Shown in pieces: positions 8,249-16,492 of a stretch of 64,000 nucleotides of DNA. The notes beneath the pieces are model-generated. The model searched no databases and was not told the origin of the DNA. It saw nothing but the letters and a program-made list of their open reading frames with translations. Position 1 is the first letter of the stretch, and each line of letters opens with the position of its first letter. The stretch is from Streptomyces yangpuensis (GTDB taxonomy: Bacteria; Actinomycetota; Actinomycetes; Streptomycetales; Streptomycetaceae): contig NZ_LBMK01000002.1 of assembly GCF_001005295.1 (NCBI RefSeq), forward strand, positions 1,061,131 through 1,125,130, written 5' to 3'. Both the position numbers and the translations under genes were made by a program.

Positions 8249-9004
8249 CTAGGCGGAGAGCGAGCACGCGGCCTGGCCCTCCGGGGTGTCGGGGAGCGGG
8301 GAGACGGCGCCGGTCCCCGCGAGCCGGCCGTCGACGAGGGTCAGGCGGCGGTCCGCGACGGCCGCGGAGTCCTCGTCGTCGGTGGCCAGCAGCACGGTGA
8401 TCTCGTGCGAGCGGGCCGCGGTGGTCAGCGTCCGCAGCAGCAGGGCCCGGTCGGCCCGGTGCAGCGGGGCCGTGGGCTCGTCGGCGTAGATCACCGAGGG
8501 GACGGTGACCAGGGCCCGGGCCAGGGCCACGCGCTGGCACTCGGCGCGGGTCAGGGCCGCGGGGCGCTTGCGGGCGAAGGAGCCGATGTCGAGGCGGTCG
8601 AGCCACTCGCAGGCGGCGTGCTTGGCGGCGCGGTGGGAGGCGCCGGCGAGGAGCAGCGGCAGCGCGGCGTTCTCCCAGGCCTTCAGCTCGGGCAGCAGCT
8701 GCGGTTCGGGGCCGATCCAGCCGAAGCGGTCGCGGCGCAGCCGCTCGCGGGACAGGTCGCCCATGGTGTGCACGGGGACGCTGTTGAACCAGACCTCGCC
8801 CTCGGTGGGGCGCAGCTGCCCGGACAGGCAGCGGAGCAGGGTGGTCTTGCCGCTGCCGCGGGGCCCGGTCAGGGCCAGGATCTCGCCCTGGCGGACTCCG
8901 AGGGAGACGTCGACGAGGGCGGGGGCACCGTCGTGCGCGTAGTGAAGGGACCGCGCCCAGAGCACGTCGTTGTCCGGCGGGGCATTCTCCGGTGGGACCA
9001 CCAT
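8249..9004 (-). CDS. ABC transporter ATP-binding protein with degenerate signature and H-loop
   Basis: 251-residue ATPase of the LolD/MacB size class, partner of the membrane protein that follows. Walker A (GPRGSGKT, residues 47-54) and Walker B with its catalytic Glu (VIYADE, 171-176) are intact. The signature, normally LSGGQ, is LTRAE (151-155), and the H-loop histidine appears to be Asp209 (ATDDED). Binding without normal turnover, or an asymmetric mechanism, is therefore possible. I chose ATG 9004 over a longer frame because MVVPPENAPP is the last Met before the conserved domain and the upstream residues look non-coding. Confidence 0.85.
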   Translation of the reverse strand: MVVPPENAPPDNDVLWARSLHYAHDGAPALVDVSLGVRQGEILALTGPRGSGKTTLLRCLSGQLRPTEGEVWFNSVPVHTMGDLSRERLRRDRFGWIGPEPQLLPELKAWENAALPLLLAGASHRAAKHAACEWLDRLDIGSFARKRPAALTRAECQRVALARALVTVPSVIYADEPTAPLHRADRALLLRTLTTAARSHEITVLLATDDEDSAAVADRRLTLVDGRLAGTGAVSPLPDTPEGQAACSLSA

Positions 9005-9100
9005 GGCGTACACCTCCGTCCGAGGGAACGAAACGGAGCCCTTCCGGTCACTGGCGCCGCACTGAGATGTAAAGAGATGAACCGCTTGGATGCCGACAGC

Positions 9101-9151
9101 ACACGGCCCGGACCCCCGCGTTCTCACTCGAACGGAGGATCCGGGCCGTGT
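9101..9151 (-). terminator. Terminator downstream of the aminotransferase gene
   Basis: Perfect 12-bp arms ACACGGCCCGGA (9101-9112) and TCCGGGCCGTGT (9140-9151), enclosing a smaller CGTTC/GAACG stem. It starts about 40 bp after the stop codon of the minus-strand aminotransferase. Confidence 0.75.
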
Positions 9152-9189
9152 GTTCGGACGATTGCAGCCGCGGACCGTTTACAGCCCGG

Positions 9190-10551
9190 TCACAGCTTGG
9201 TCCACGCCTCGGTGAGCACGGAGCGCAGGATGCCCTCGATCTCGTCGAAGGTGCCCTGGTCCGCGGTCAGCGGCGGCGCGAGCTGGATGACCGGGTCGCC
9301 GCGGTCGTCGGCCCGGCAGTACAGGCCGTTCTCGAAGAGCGCCTTGGAGAGGAAGCCGTAGAGCACGCGCTCGGTCTCCTCGTCCGTGAAGGACTCCTTG
9401 GTGACCTTGTCCTTGACGAGCTCGATGCCGTAGAAGTAGCCGTTTCCGCGGACGTCGCCGACGATCGGCAGGTCGTGGAGCTTCTGCAGCGTCTGGAGGA
9501 AGGCGCCCTCGTTGTCCAGCACGTGCTGGTTGAGGCCCTCCTTGTCGAAGATGTCGAGATTGGCGAGGGCCACCGCGGAGGACACGGGGTGTCCGCCGAA
9601 GGTGTAGCCGTGCAGGAAGGTGTTGTCGCCCTTGTAGAACGGCTCCGCGAGGCGGTCCGAGACGATGCAGGCGCCGATCGGGGAGTAGCCCGAGGTCATG
9701 CCCTTGGCGCAGGTGATCATGTCCGGCACGTAGCCGAACTTGTCACAGGCGAACATCGTGCCGAGGCGGCCGAAGGCGCAGATGGTCTCGTCGGAGACGA
9801 GGAGCACGTCGTACTCGTCGCAGATCTCGCGGACCCGCTGGAAGTAGCCGGGCGGCGGCGGGAAGCAGCCACCGGCGTTCTGCACGGGCTCCAGGAAGAC
9901 GGCGGCGACGGTGTCGGCGCCCTCGAAGAGGATCTGCTGCTCGATCTGGTCGGCGCACCAGCGGCCGAAGGCCTCGGGGTCGTCGCCGTAGATCGGGGCG
10001 CGGTAGATGTTGGTGTTCGGCACCTTGTGCGCGCCGGGCACCAGCGGCTCGAAGGGAGCCTTGAGGGCCGGCAGGCCCGTGATGGACAGGGCGCCCTGCG
10101 GGGTGCCGTGGTAGGCGACCGCACGCGAGATGACCTTGTACTTCGTGGGCTTGCCCTGCAGCTTGTAGAACTGCTTGGCGAGCTTCCAGGCGGTCTCGAC
10201 GGCCTCGCCGCCGCCGGTGGTGAAGAAGACCTTGTTCAGGTCGCCCGGGGCGTAGTTCGCCAGGCGCTCGGCGAGCTCCACCGCCATCGGGTGGGCGTAG
10301 GACCAGACGGGGAAGAAGGCCAGCTCCTGCGCCTGCTTGTAGGCGACCTCGGCCAGTTCCTTTCGGCCGTGACCGGCGTTGACCACGAACAGGCCGGCGA
10401 GACCGTCGAGGTAGCGCTTGCCCTTGTCGTCGAAGATGTACGTACCCTCACCGCGGACGATGGTGGGGACGGGGGAGTTCTCGTAGGACGACATGCGGGT
10501 GAAGTGCATCCACAAGTGGTCGTACGCGGTCTTGGAGAGGTCCTGGGTCAC
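9190..10551 (-). CDS. Class III PLP aminotransferase (putrescine/GABA/omega-amine type)
   Basis: 453-residue fold-type I, class III aminotransferase. It likely transfers a terminal amino group from putrescine or a related omega-amine to a keto acid, giving 4-aminobutyraldehyde. The PLP lysine lies in ITCAKGMTSGYSPIGA, the cofactor Asp in VLLVSDETICAFGR, and a substrate/PLP-phosphate motif in FTTGGGEAVETAWK. The GTG start at 10551 lies two bases after the stop of the Lrp regulator gene, so the two are probably co-transcribed. The divergent aminoaldehyde dehydrogenase supports the polyamine assignment. It is distinct from the GabT encoded at 31.8-33.2 kb; pyruvate versus 2-oxoglutarate as acceptor is undetermined. 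Confidence 0.87.
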   Translation of the reverse strand: MTQDLSKTAYDHLWMHFTRMSSYENSPVPTIVRGEGTYIFDDKGKRYLDGLAGLFVVNAGHGRKELAEVAYKQAQELAFFPVWSYAHPMAVELAERLANYAPGDLNKVFFTTGGGEAVETAWKLAKQFYKLQGKPTKYKVISRAVAYHGTPQGALSITGLPALKAPFEPLVPGAHKVPNTNIYRAPIYGDDPEAFGRWCADQIEQQILFEGADTVAAVFLEPVQNAGGCFPPPPGYFQRVREICDEYDVLLVSDETICAFGRLGTMFACDKFGYVPDMITCAKGMTSGYSPIGACIVSDRLAEPFYKGDNTFLHGYTFGGHPVSSAVALANLDIFDKEGLNQHVLDNEGAFLQTLQKLHDLPIVGDVRGNGYFYGIELVKDKVTKESFTDEETERVLYGFLSKALFENGLYCRADDRGDPVIQLAPPLTADQGTFDEIEGILRSVLTEAWTKL

Positions 10552-10553
10552 GG

Positions 10554-11057
10554 TTATCGGGTTCCCCACATGTAGGTCTGCTTCTTCAGCTTCAGGTAAA
10601 CGAAGCTTTCGGTAGATCGCACGCCGGGGAGCGTGCGGATCTTCTTGTTGATCGTTTCCAGCAGGTGGTCGTCGTCCTCGCAGACGATTTCCACCATCAG
10701 GTCGAACGAGCCGGCGGTCATCACCACGTACTCGCACTCGGCCATCGCGGTCAGTGCGTCCGCCACCGGGTCGAGGTCTCCCTCGACGTTGATGCCGACC
10801 ATGGCCTGACGGCGCAGGCCCACGGTGAGCGGGTCGGTGACGGCGACGATCTGCATGACGCCCTGGTCGAGCAGCTTCTGCACGCGTTGGCGCACAGCCG
10901 CCTCCGACAGGCCGACGGCCTTGCCGATCGATGCATAGGGACGGCGACCGTCCTCCTGCAGTTGCTCGATGATCGCCAGGGACACAGCATCGACCGAAGG
11001 GGACGGTTGTCTGTTCCTGGAATCTGCGCTTCGACTGACCACGAGCCCACTGTGCAC
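10554..11057 (-). CDS. Lrp/AsnC-family transcriptional regulator
   Basis: 167-residue regulator with an N-terminal winged helix (SLAIIEQLQEDGRRPYASIGKAVGLSEAAVRQRVQKLLDQG) and a C-terminal RAM ligand-binding domain (YVVMTAGSFDLMVEIVCEDDDHLLE). I chose GTG 11057; GTG 11042 is also possible, and the longer frame to 11255 reaches into the divergent gene. It lies directly upstream of the aminotransferase and divergent from the aldehyde dehydrogenase, so it likely controls both in response to a polyamine or amino acid. I recall that an Lrp-type regulator at the same locus in S. coelicolor has been linked to polyamine utilisation; the match here is by position and type only. Confidence 0.88.
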   Translation of the reverse strand: MHSGLVVSRSADSRNRQPSPSVDAVSLAIIEQLQEDGRRPYASIGKAVGLSEAAVRQRVQKLLDQGVMQIVAVTDPLTVGLRRQAMVGINVEGDLDPVADALTAMAECEYVVMTAGSFDLMVEIVCEDDDHLLETINKKIRTLPGVRSTESFVYLKLKKQTYMWGTR

Positions 11058-11226
11058 GAGGAGTCGTCTGTTCCGCAAGACGGAATCGATGAAATCCGTT
11101 GTTTGGCGACTCGGATCGCACTGATTTCGTAGGTGGTGCCCTTCGGGCCTGTCGAAAGCCTCTGCCGAGGGGCTAGGCTTGGTATTCGTCTCAATCGTTG
11201 GACATGTGATCAGGAGTGTGGCTGTA

Positions 11227-12666
11227 GTGACCACCGAACTGCGTCGTCTGCGCAACTACATCGGCGGGGAGTTCAAGGACGCCGCCGACGGGCGCACCAC
11301 CGAGGTGGTCAACCCGGCCACCGGCGAGGTGTACGCGACGGCCCCGCTCTCGGGCCAGGCCGATGTCGACGCCGCCATGGCCGCCGCCGCGGCCGCGTTC
11401 CCGGGCTGGCGCGACACCACCCCCGCCGAGCGCCAGAAGGCGCTGCTGAAGATCGCGGACGCCTTCGAGGCGCGTGCGGACGAGCTCGTCGCCGCGGAGT
11501 CGGAGAACACCGGCAAGCCGCTGGGCCTCACGGCCAGCGAGGAGCTGCCGCCGATGGTGGACCAGATCCGCTTCTTCGCGGGTGCGGCGCGTCTGCTCGA
11601 GGGCCGCTCGGCCGGTGAGTACATGGACGGGATGACCTCGATCATCCGCCGTGAGCCGGTCGGCGTCTGCGCCCAGGTCGCGCCGTGGAACTACCCGATG
11701 ATGATGGCCGTGTGGAAGTTCGCTCCGGCCATCGCGGCGGGCAACACCGTCGTGCTCAAGCCCTCCGACACCACCCCGGCCTCCACCGTCCTGATGGCGG
11801 AGATCATCGACTCGGTCCTGCCCAAGGGCGTCTTCAACGTCGTCTGCGGCGACCGCGAGACCGGCAAGGCCATGGTCGAGCACTCGACCCCGGCGATGGC
11901 CTCCATCACCGGCTCCGTGCGCGCGGGCATGCAGGTCGCCGAGAGCGCCTCCAAGGACGTCAAGCGCGTCCACCTGGAGCTCGGCGGCAAGGCCCCGGTC
12001 GTCGTCTTCGAGGACGCCGACATCCCGAAGGCCGTCGAGGACATCGCGGTCGCCGGCTACTTCAACGCCGGCCAGGACTGCACCGCCGCCACCCGCGTGC
12101 TGGTGCACGAGTCGATCCACGACGAGTTCGTGGCCGCGCTCGCCAAGGCCGCCGCCGACACCAAGACCGGCGCACCGGACGACGAGGACGTGCTGTACGG
12201 CCCGCTGAACAACCCCAACCAGCTTCAGCAGGTCGCGGGCTTCATCGAGCGGCTTCCCGCCCACGCCAAGGTCGAGGCGGGCGGCCACCGGGTCGGCGAG
12301 AAGGGCTACTTCTACGCCCCGACCGTGGTCTCCGGCCTCAAGCAGGACGACGAGATCATCCAGAACGAGGTCTTCGGCCCCGTCATCACCGTCCAGTCCT
12401 TCACGGACGAGTCCCAGGCCCTGGAGTACGCCAACGGCGTCGAGTTCGCCCTCGCCTCCTCCGTCTGGACCAAGGACCACGGCCGCGCGATGCGCATGTC
12501 CAAGAACCTCGACTTCGGCTGCGTGTGGATCAACACCCACATCCCGCTCGTCGCCGAGATGCCCCACGGCGGCTTCAAGAAGTCCGGCTACGGCAAGGAC
12601 CTCTCCGCCTACGGCTTCGAGGACTACACGCGCATCAAGCACGTGATGACCTCGCTCGACGGCTGA
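11227..12666 (+). CDS. Aldehyde dehydrogenase, aminobutyraldehyde type
   Basis: 479-residue NAD(P)-dependent dehydrogenase that would oxidise 4-aminobutyraldehyde (or 3-aminopropanal) to the amino acid. The catalytic Cys is in AGQDCTAATRV, the general-base Glu in HLELGGKAPVVVF, and the oxyanion Asn region is APWNYPMMMAVWK. The GTG at 11227 has AGGAG ten bases upstream, which decides it over GTG 11218 and the longer frame. It is transcribed away from the Lrp/aminotransferase pair and is followed by a strong terminator-like hairpin before a polyamine-binding lipoprotein. It is closely similar to the second copy at 22.9 kb, as expected of paralogues. Confidence 0.9.
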   Translation: MTTELRRLRNYIGGEFKDAADGRTTEVVNPATGEVYATAPLSGQADVDAAMAAAAAAFPGWRDTTPAERQKALLKIADAFEARADELVAAESENTGKPLGLTASEELPPMVDQIRFFAGAARLLEGRSAGEYMDGMTSIIRREPVGVCAQVAPWNYPMMMAVWKFAPAIAAGNTVVLKPSDTTPASTVLMAEIIDSVLPKGVFNVVCGDRETGKAMVEHSTPAMASITGSVRAGMQVAESASKDVKRVHLELGGKAPVVVFEDADIPKAVEDIAVAGYFNAGQDCTAATRVLVHESIHDEFVAALAKAAADTKTGAPDDEDVLYGPLNNPNQLQQVAGFIERLPAHAKVEAGGHRVGEKGYFYAPTVVSGLKQDDEIIQNEVFGPVITVQSFTDESQALEYANGVEFALASSVWTKDHGRAMRMSKNLDFGCVWINTHIPLVAEMPHGGFKKSGYGKDLSAYGFEDYTRIKHVMTSLDG

Positions 12667-12697
12667 TCGGCCGCATCGATCACAGCAGGGCCCTGAA

Positions 12698-12734
12698 GGG
12701 GCGGGCAGTAGACAACATGTCTATTGCCCGTCCC
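12698..12734 (+). terminator. Strong hairpin after the aldehyde dehydrogenase
   Basis: Left arm 12698-12714 pairs with 12718-12734 almost throughout (GGGCGGGCA with TGCCCGTCCC, then TAGACA with TGTCTA) around a 3-base loop. It lies 31 bp after the stop and 25 bp before the next start, so it may terminate or attenuate read-through into the binding-protein gene. Confidence 0.75.
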
Positions 12735-12759
12735 TTCCGCGTTCGCCGAGGCTGTGGCC

Positions 12760-13938
12760 ATGCCTCAACTCGCCTTCTCCCGCCGTGCCGTGCTCGCCGG
12801 ACTCGGTGCCGCGGGCCTGTCGGCCGCCCTCGCCGGATGCGGCGTTCCCCCCGCCTTCGTTCCCGAGGAGGGGCGGGTGGGCCCCGACCGCTCGGACCGT
12901 GACCGCACCGTCGCCTTCTCCAACTGGCCGCTCTACATCGACACCGACGAGGAGGACGAGGAGCGCCGCCCGACCCTGGAGGCCTTCTCCGGGCGGACCG
13001 GCATCGAGGTCCGCTACACCGAGGAGATCAACGACAACGACGAGTTCTTCGGCAAGGTCGGCCCGGCGCTGATGAACCGCCAGGAGACCGGCCACGACCT
13101 GGTCGTGGTCAGCGACTGGATGGCCGCCCGCTTCGTCCGTCTGGGCTGGGCGCAGAAGATGGACCGCTCCGCGCAGCCCAACGTCGCCGGTCACCTCGAC
13201 CCGCAGCTGCGTTCCCCCGCCTTCGACGAGGGCCGGCTGCACACCGTGCCCTGGCAGTCCGGTATCACGGGCATCGCCTACAACCGCAGGGCTCTGGGCC
13301 GGGAGATCAGGTCCGTCCGGGACCTGTGGCACCCAGGTCTGGCGGGCAGGGTCACGCTCTTCTCCGGGCTCGACGAATCCTTCGCCCTGCTGATGCAGGG
13401 CAACGGGGTCGACGTCACGCGCTGGACCGAATCCGACTTCCACCGGGTGTGCGACCACGTGGAGAGCCTGGTGCGGAAGAAGCACATCCGCCGCTTCACC
13501 GGCAACGACTACACCTCCGATCTCAGCAAGGGCGACGTCCTCGCCTGCCAGGCCTACTCCGGGGACGCCATCCAACTGCAGGCCGACAACCCGGACATCG
13601 AGTTCGTGGTCCCCGAGGAAGGGGGCGAACTGTGGGCCGAGAGCCTGCTCGTCCCCAACCTGGCCCGGCACAAGGCCAATGCCGAGGCCCTCGTCGACCA
13701 CTACTACGACCCGGAGGTGGCCGCGCAGCTCGCCGCCTCCGTCAACTACGTCTGTCCTGTCCCCGCCGCCCGGGAGGTCCTGGCGGGCTCCGAGGACAAG
13801 GAGACCGCCGAACTCGCCGAGAATCCGCTGATATTCCCCGACGACGGCATGCGGCGGCGGCTCGCCGTGGCCCGGGACATCTCCTCGGCCGAGCGGCGCT
13901 CCCTCGCCAGGCGGTGGAACGCCATCGTCGGCCTCTGA
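12760..13938 (+). CDS. PotD-like polyamine-binding lipoprotein (orphan)
   Basis: 392-residue extracytoplasmic solute-binding protein. It has a twin-arginine-like signal (SRRAVLAGLGAAGLSAALAGC) ending in a lipobox Cys, then the spermidine/putrescine-binding fold (VAFSNWPLYID; DLVVVSDWMAARFVRLGW; RRFTGNDYTSDLSKGDV). The last motif is shared almost word for word with the PotD at 24.5 kb, so the two are paralogues. No permease or ATPase adjoins it; it may feed the PotABC proteins encoded 12 kb away or act as a sensor. I chose ATG 12760, preceded by GAGG; the TTG at 12724 lies inside the hairpin. Confidence 0.88.
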   Translation: MPQLAFSRRAVLAGLGAAGLSAALAGCGVPPAFVPEEGRVGPDRSDRDRTVAFSNWPLYIDTDEEDEERRPTLEAFSGRTGIEVRYTEEINDNDEFFGKVGPALMNRQETGHDLVVVSDWMAARFVRLGWAQKMDRSAQPNVAGHLDPQLRSPAFDEGRLHTVPWQSGITGIAYNRRALGREIRSVRDLWHPGLAGRVTLFSGLDESFALLMQGNGVDVTRWTESDFHRVCDHVESLVRKKHIRRFTGNDYTSDLSKGDVLACQAYSGDAIQLQADNPDIEFVVPEEGGELWAESLLVPNLARHKANAEALVDHYYDPEVAAQLAASVNYVCPVPAAREVLAGSEDKETAELAENPLIFPDDGMRRRLAVARDISSAERRSLARRWNAIVGL

Positions 13939-13958
13939 TCACAGTCCGGACACGGAAC

Positions 13959-13993
13959 TGAACGCGTTCAATCTATTGGCTGAACGTGTTCAG
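13959..13993. promoter_or_regulatory. Two tandem TGAAC-GTTCA operator-like palindromes
   Basis: TGAACGCGTTCA (13959-13970, perfect) and CTGAACGTGTTCAG (13980-13993, one central mismatch). Their centres are 22 bp apart, about two helical turns, and they lie 23-57 bp upstream of the membrane-protein start. This is the layout of a cooperative dimer-of-dimers operator, for example for a TetR-family repressor. No TetR gene is adjacent. Confidence 0.65.
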
Positions 13994-14015
13994 AAATCGG
14001 AGTAGGCTTCCTTCC

Positions 14016-14489
14016 ATGAGCGAGAGAAGCGCCCTTGAGCGGCGGATCCGTGCCTGGTTGATCCTCTTCGTCGTATGCCTGGTCCTCAGCGGCCTCACGG
14101 CCTTCCCGCTGGTCAGCGAGCTCCGCTGGGCCAACGCCCTGATCGACAACATATGGCTGCGGCGCGTGGGCGACGGGCTGGACCGGGCCGATGCCGAATA
14201 CCCCTTCCTCCTCTACGGAACCGACTGGCTCGCCTTCGCCCACCTCGTGATCGCCGTCTTCTTCTACGGCGTCTACCGCGACCCCGTCCGCAACATCTGG
14301 ATCATCGAAGCCGGCATGATCGCCTGCGCCGGAGTGATCCCCCTGGCACTGATCTGCGGCCCCATCCGCGGCATCCCCTTCTGGTGGAGCGTCATCGACA
14401 TCTCGTTCGGCGTCTTCGGGGTGATCCCCCTGCTGATCCTGCGCCGCATGATCAAGCGGCTGGAGACCGAGGCGGCCGCTACGTCGTGA
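14016..14489 (+). CDS. Hypothetical membrane protein, four helices
   Basis: 157-residue protein with four predicted membrane helices (WLILFVVCLVLSGLTAFPL; FAHLVIAVFFYGVY; IEAGMIACAGVIPLALICG; IDISFGVFGVIPLLILRRM) and no catalytic motif that I recognise. ATG 14016 is used because GGAGTAGG lies upstream; the longer frame overlaps the operator pair. The 3' end overlaps the convergent serine hydrolase by 11 bp. The two palindromes in its promoter suggest tight repression. Function unknown. Confidence 0.78.
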   Translation: MSERSALERRIRAWLILFVVCLVLSGLTAFPLVSELRWANALIDNIWLRRVGDGLDRADAEYPFLLYGTDWLAFAHLVIAVFFYGVYRDPVRNIWIIEAGMIACAGVIPLALICGPIRGIPFWWSVIDISFGVFGVIPLLILRRMIKRLETEAAATS

Positions 14490-15672
14490 AGGCCGCCATG
14501 ACGATGCCGAGGGCCACCCGGTTCATGTCCTGGCCCTTGGCATCCGTCGCGTTCACCGAGTAGACGAGGGTGCGCGAGAGGTCCCGGGTCGCCCCGATCG
14601 CGGTGTTGTAGCCGTGCCGCCCACCCGTCTTGCCCCAGGCCACCGTGCCGTCCGGCAGGACCAGCCTGGACAGGCCCGCCGTCATCACCGCAGGCTTGCC
14701 GCTCACCCGGTCCCGCACGTCCGGCACCGTGAACATCTCCTCCAGCCGGTCCTTCGGCACCACCCGGCCACCGAAGAGGGCCACCGTGAACCGCTCCAGG
14801 TCCGCGGTCGTCGAGATGATGTCGCCCGCCGCCCACCGGTCCGACGAGTTCCACTCGGTGACGTCACGCAGCTCGCGCGAGCCGTCCGCCTGCGGTATCG
14901 CCTGGTACCCCCGGTTGTGCGGGCCATGAATCCTCGTCCCGTTCCGCCCCGGGAACGATGTCCCGTGCAGCCCCAGCGGCTTCAGGATCTGCGCGCCGAC
15001 GGCCTCCTCGTACCGCATGCCCGTCACCTTCTCGATCAGCACTCCGAGCACCGTGTAGTTGATGTTCAGGTAGTGCTGTGCGGTGCCGGGCACGAACTCC
15101 CGCTCCTTCGCGACCGCGTCGGCGATCTGCTCATGCGGATCGGTCACGTCGAACCGGTGCTCCCACTGCGCCTCGAAGGAGTCACCGGGACCGCCGGCCG
15201 CCGGAATGCCGCTGGTGTGATTCAGTAACTGCCGCACCGTGACCGCCCCGTAGCGGGCGGGGACGGTCCCGGGCAGATGGCGCCGGACCGGCCCGTCGAG
15301 ATCCAGCCGGCCCTCCGCAGCAAGTTGCAGGACGACCGCCGCAGTGAACGTCTTGGTCACCGATCCCGCCCGGAACCGGCCCCGCTCGACGGCATCGCGC
15401 CCCGTGCGGATGTCCGCCACCCCCGAACTGCCCTGCCAGCGGCCGGCCGTGCCGCCCACCCGGACCAGCGCGGCCGTCGCGTCCCGGTGCTGCGGACCGA
15501 GCCCGGCGATCGCCGCCTCCAGCGCCGCCGCGTTCGGCGGTGTCGAAACCGACGGTGCCATCCACTCCGAAGAGACGGAGCCCGGCGGCGACGCCGCGTG
15601 GGCGACGGCCGGTCCCGAAGCGATCCCGACGACCAGCGCCGCGGCGACCAGTGTGCGCATCCTTGCGTTCAT
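14479..15672 (-). CDS. Secreted serine hydrolase, beta-lactamase / DD-carboxypeptidase class C fold
   Basis: 397-residue exported enzyme with a Sec-type signal (MRTLVAAALVVGIASGPAVAHA). The active-site SxxK is GSVTKTF, the YxN motif is HYLNINYTVLG and the third motif is WGKTGGRHGY, so the class C / Streptomyces R61 DD-peptidase machinery is complete. It probably acts on D-Ala-D-Ala peptidoglycan stems or a related ester or amide; lactamase activity cannot be excluded. ATG 15672 is chosen; an upstream Met eight codons earlier is possible. No tailing membrane anchor is seen. Confidence 0.88.
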   Translation of the reverse strand: MNARMRTLVAAALVVGIASGPAVAHAASPPGSVSSEWMAPSVSTPPNAAALEAAIAGLGPQHRDATAALVRVGGTAGRWQGSSGVADIRTGRDAVERGRFRAGSVTKTFTAAVVLQLAAEGRLDLDGPVRRHLPGTVPARYGAVTVRQLLNHTSGIPAAGGPGDSFEAQWEHRFDVTDPHEQIADAVAKEREFVPGTAQHYLNINYTVLGVLIEKVTGMRYEEAVGAQILKPLGLHGTSFPGRNGTRIHGPHNRGYQAIPQADGSRELRDVTEWNSSDRWAAGDIISTTADLERFTVALFGGRVVPKDRLEEMFTVPDVRDRVSGKPAVMTAGLSRLVLPDGTVAWGKTGGRHGYNTAIGATRDLSRTLVYSVNATDAKGQDMNRVALGIVMAAFTT

Positions 15673-15772
15673 GACGTGTGCTCCCCCTGTGATCACCCGG
15701 GGACCTCCGCCCCGATGACCTCAATGCTCCTGCTCACAGGGGTGGTTGCGGATCACCAATGAGAGGGGTCTT

Positions 15773-15796
15773 CACCGGTACGACAACTCACCGGTG
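15773..15796 (-). terminator. Possible terminator after the response regulator
   Basis: 7-bp arms CACCGGT (15773-15779) and ACCGGTG (15790-15796) with a 10-base loop, 25 bp beyond the response-regulator stop on the minus strand. Short stem and no T-tract. Confidence 0.35.
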
Positions 15797-15820
15797 CGAG
15801 GGAGGCGACACGCCGTCCCC

Positions 15821-16492
15821 TCACTCCCCGGAGGGAGTGCCCGCCGCGATCAGACCCGTCTCGTACGCGCAGATCACCGCCTGGATCCGGTCCCGCAACC
15901 CCAGCTTGGCCAGCACGTTCCCCACATGCGACTTCACCGTGTGCCCGCTCACCACCAGCGCCGCCGCGATCTCCGCGTTCGACAGCCTCCGCCCCAGGTG
16001 CAGCAGCGTCTCCCGCTCCCGCGCGGTCAGCACCTCCAGCCGCTCCGCGGGAAGCGCGGGCGTCCGTACCGTCGCCGCCGTGTACTCCTCGATCAGCCGG
16101 CGCGCCACCGAGGGCGCCAGCAGGGACTCGCCCGCAGCCACCACCCGTACCGCGTGCACCAGGTCGTCCCGCCGCACGTCCTTCAGCAGGAACCCGCTCG
16201 CCCCCGCGTGCAGCGCCTCGTACACGTACTCGTCCGAGTCGAAGGTCGTCAGCATCACCGTCCGGCACGTACCGCCCGCCGAGATCGCCCGGCACGCCTC
16301 GATCCCGTCCAGCACCGGCATCCGGACGTCCAGCAGCGCCACGTCCGGGACCAGCCGCTCCACGGCCGCGACCGCCGCCGCACCGTCCCCGGCTTCCGCC
16401 ACCACCTCGATGTCCTCCTGGGCATCGAGGATCATCGCGAACCCGCTGCGCACCAGCTCCTGGTCGTCGGCCACCACCACACGGATCGTCAA
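15821..16492 (-). CDS. NarL/LuxR-family response regulator
   Basis: 223-residue two-component regulator. The receiver domain has the acidic pocket (VVVADDQ), phospho-acceptor Asp (PDVALLDVRMP), Thr (VMLTTFDSD) and Lys (GFLLKDV). A C-terminal LuxR helix-turn-helix follows (LTARERETLLHLGRRLSNAEIAAALVVSGHTVKSHV). The TTG start is supported by GGAGGTGGGG seven bases upstream and by a TTGA overlap with the kinase stop. The partner kinase seems to lack its phosphorylatable histidine, so phosphate may come from elsewhere or not at all, although every receiver residue is kept. Confidence 0.93.
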   Translation of the reverse strand: MTIRVVVADDQELVRSGFAMILDAQEDIEVVAEAGDGAAAVAAVERLVPDVALLDVRMPVLDGIEACRAISAGGTCRTVMLTTFDSDEYVYEALHAGASGFLLKDVRRDDLVHAVRVVAAGESLLAPSVARRLIEEYTAATVRTPALPAERLEVLTARERETLLHLGRRLSNAEIAAALVVSGHTVKSHVGNVLAKLGLRDRIQAVICAYETGLIAAGTPSGE

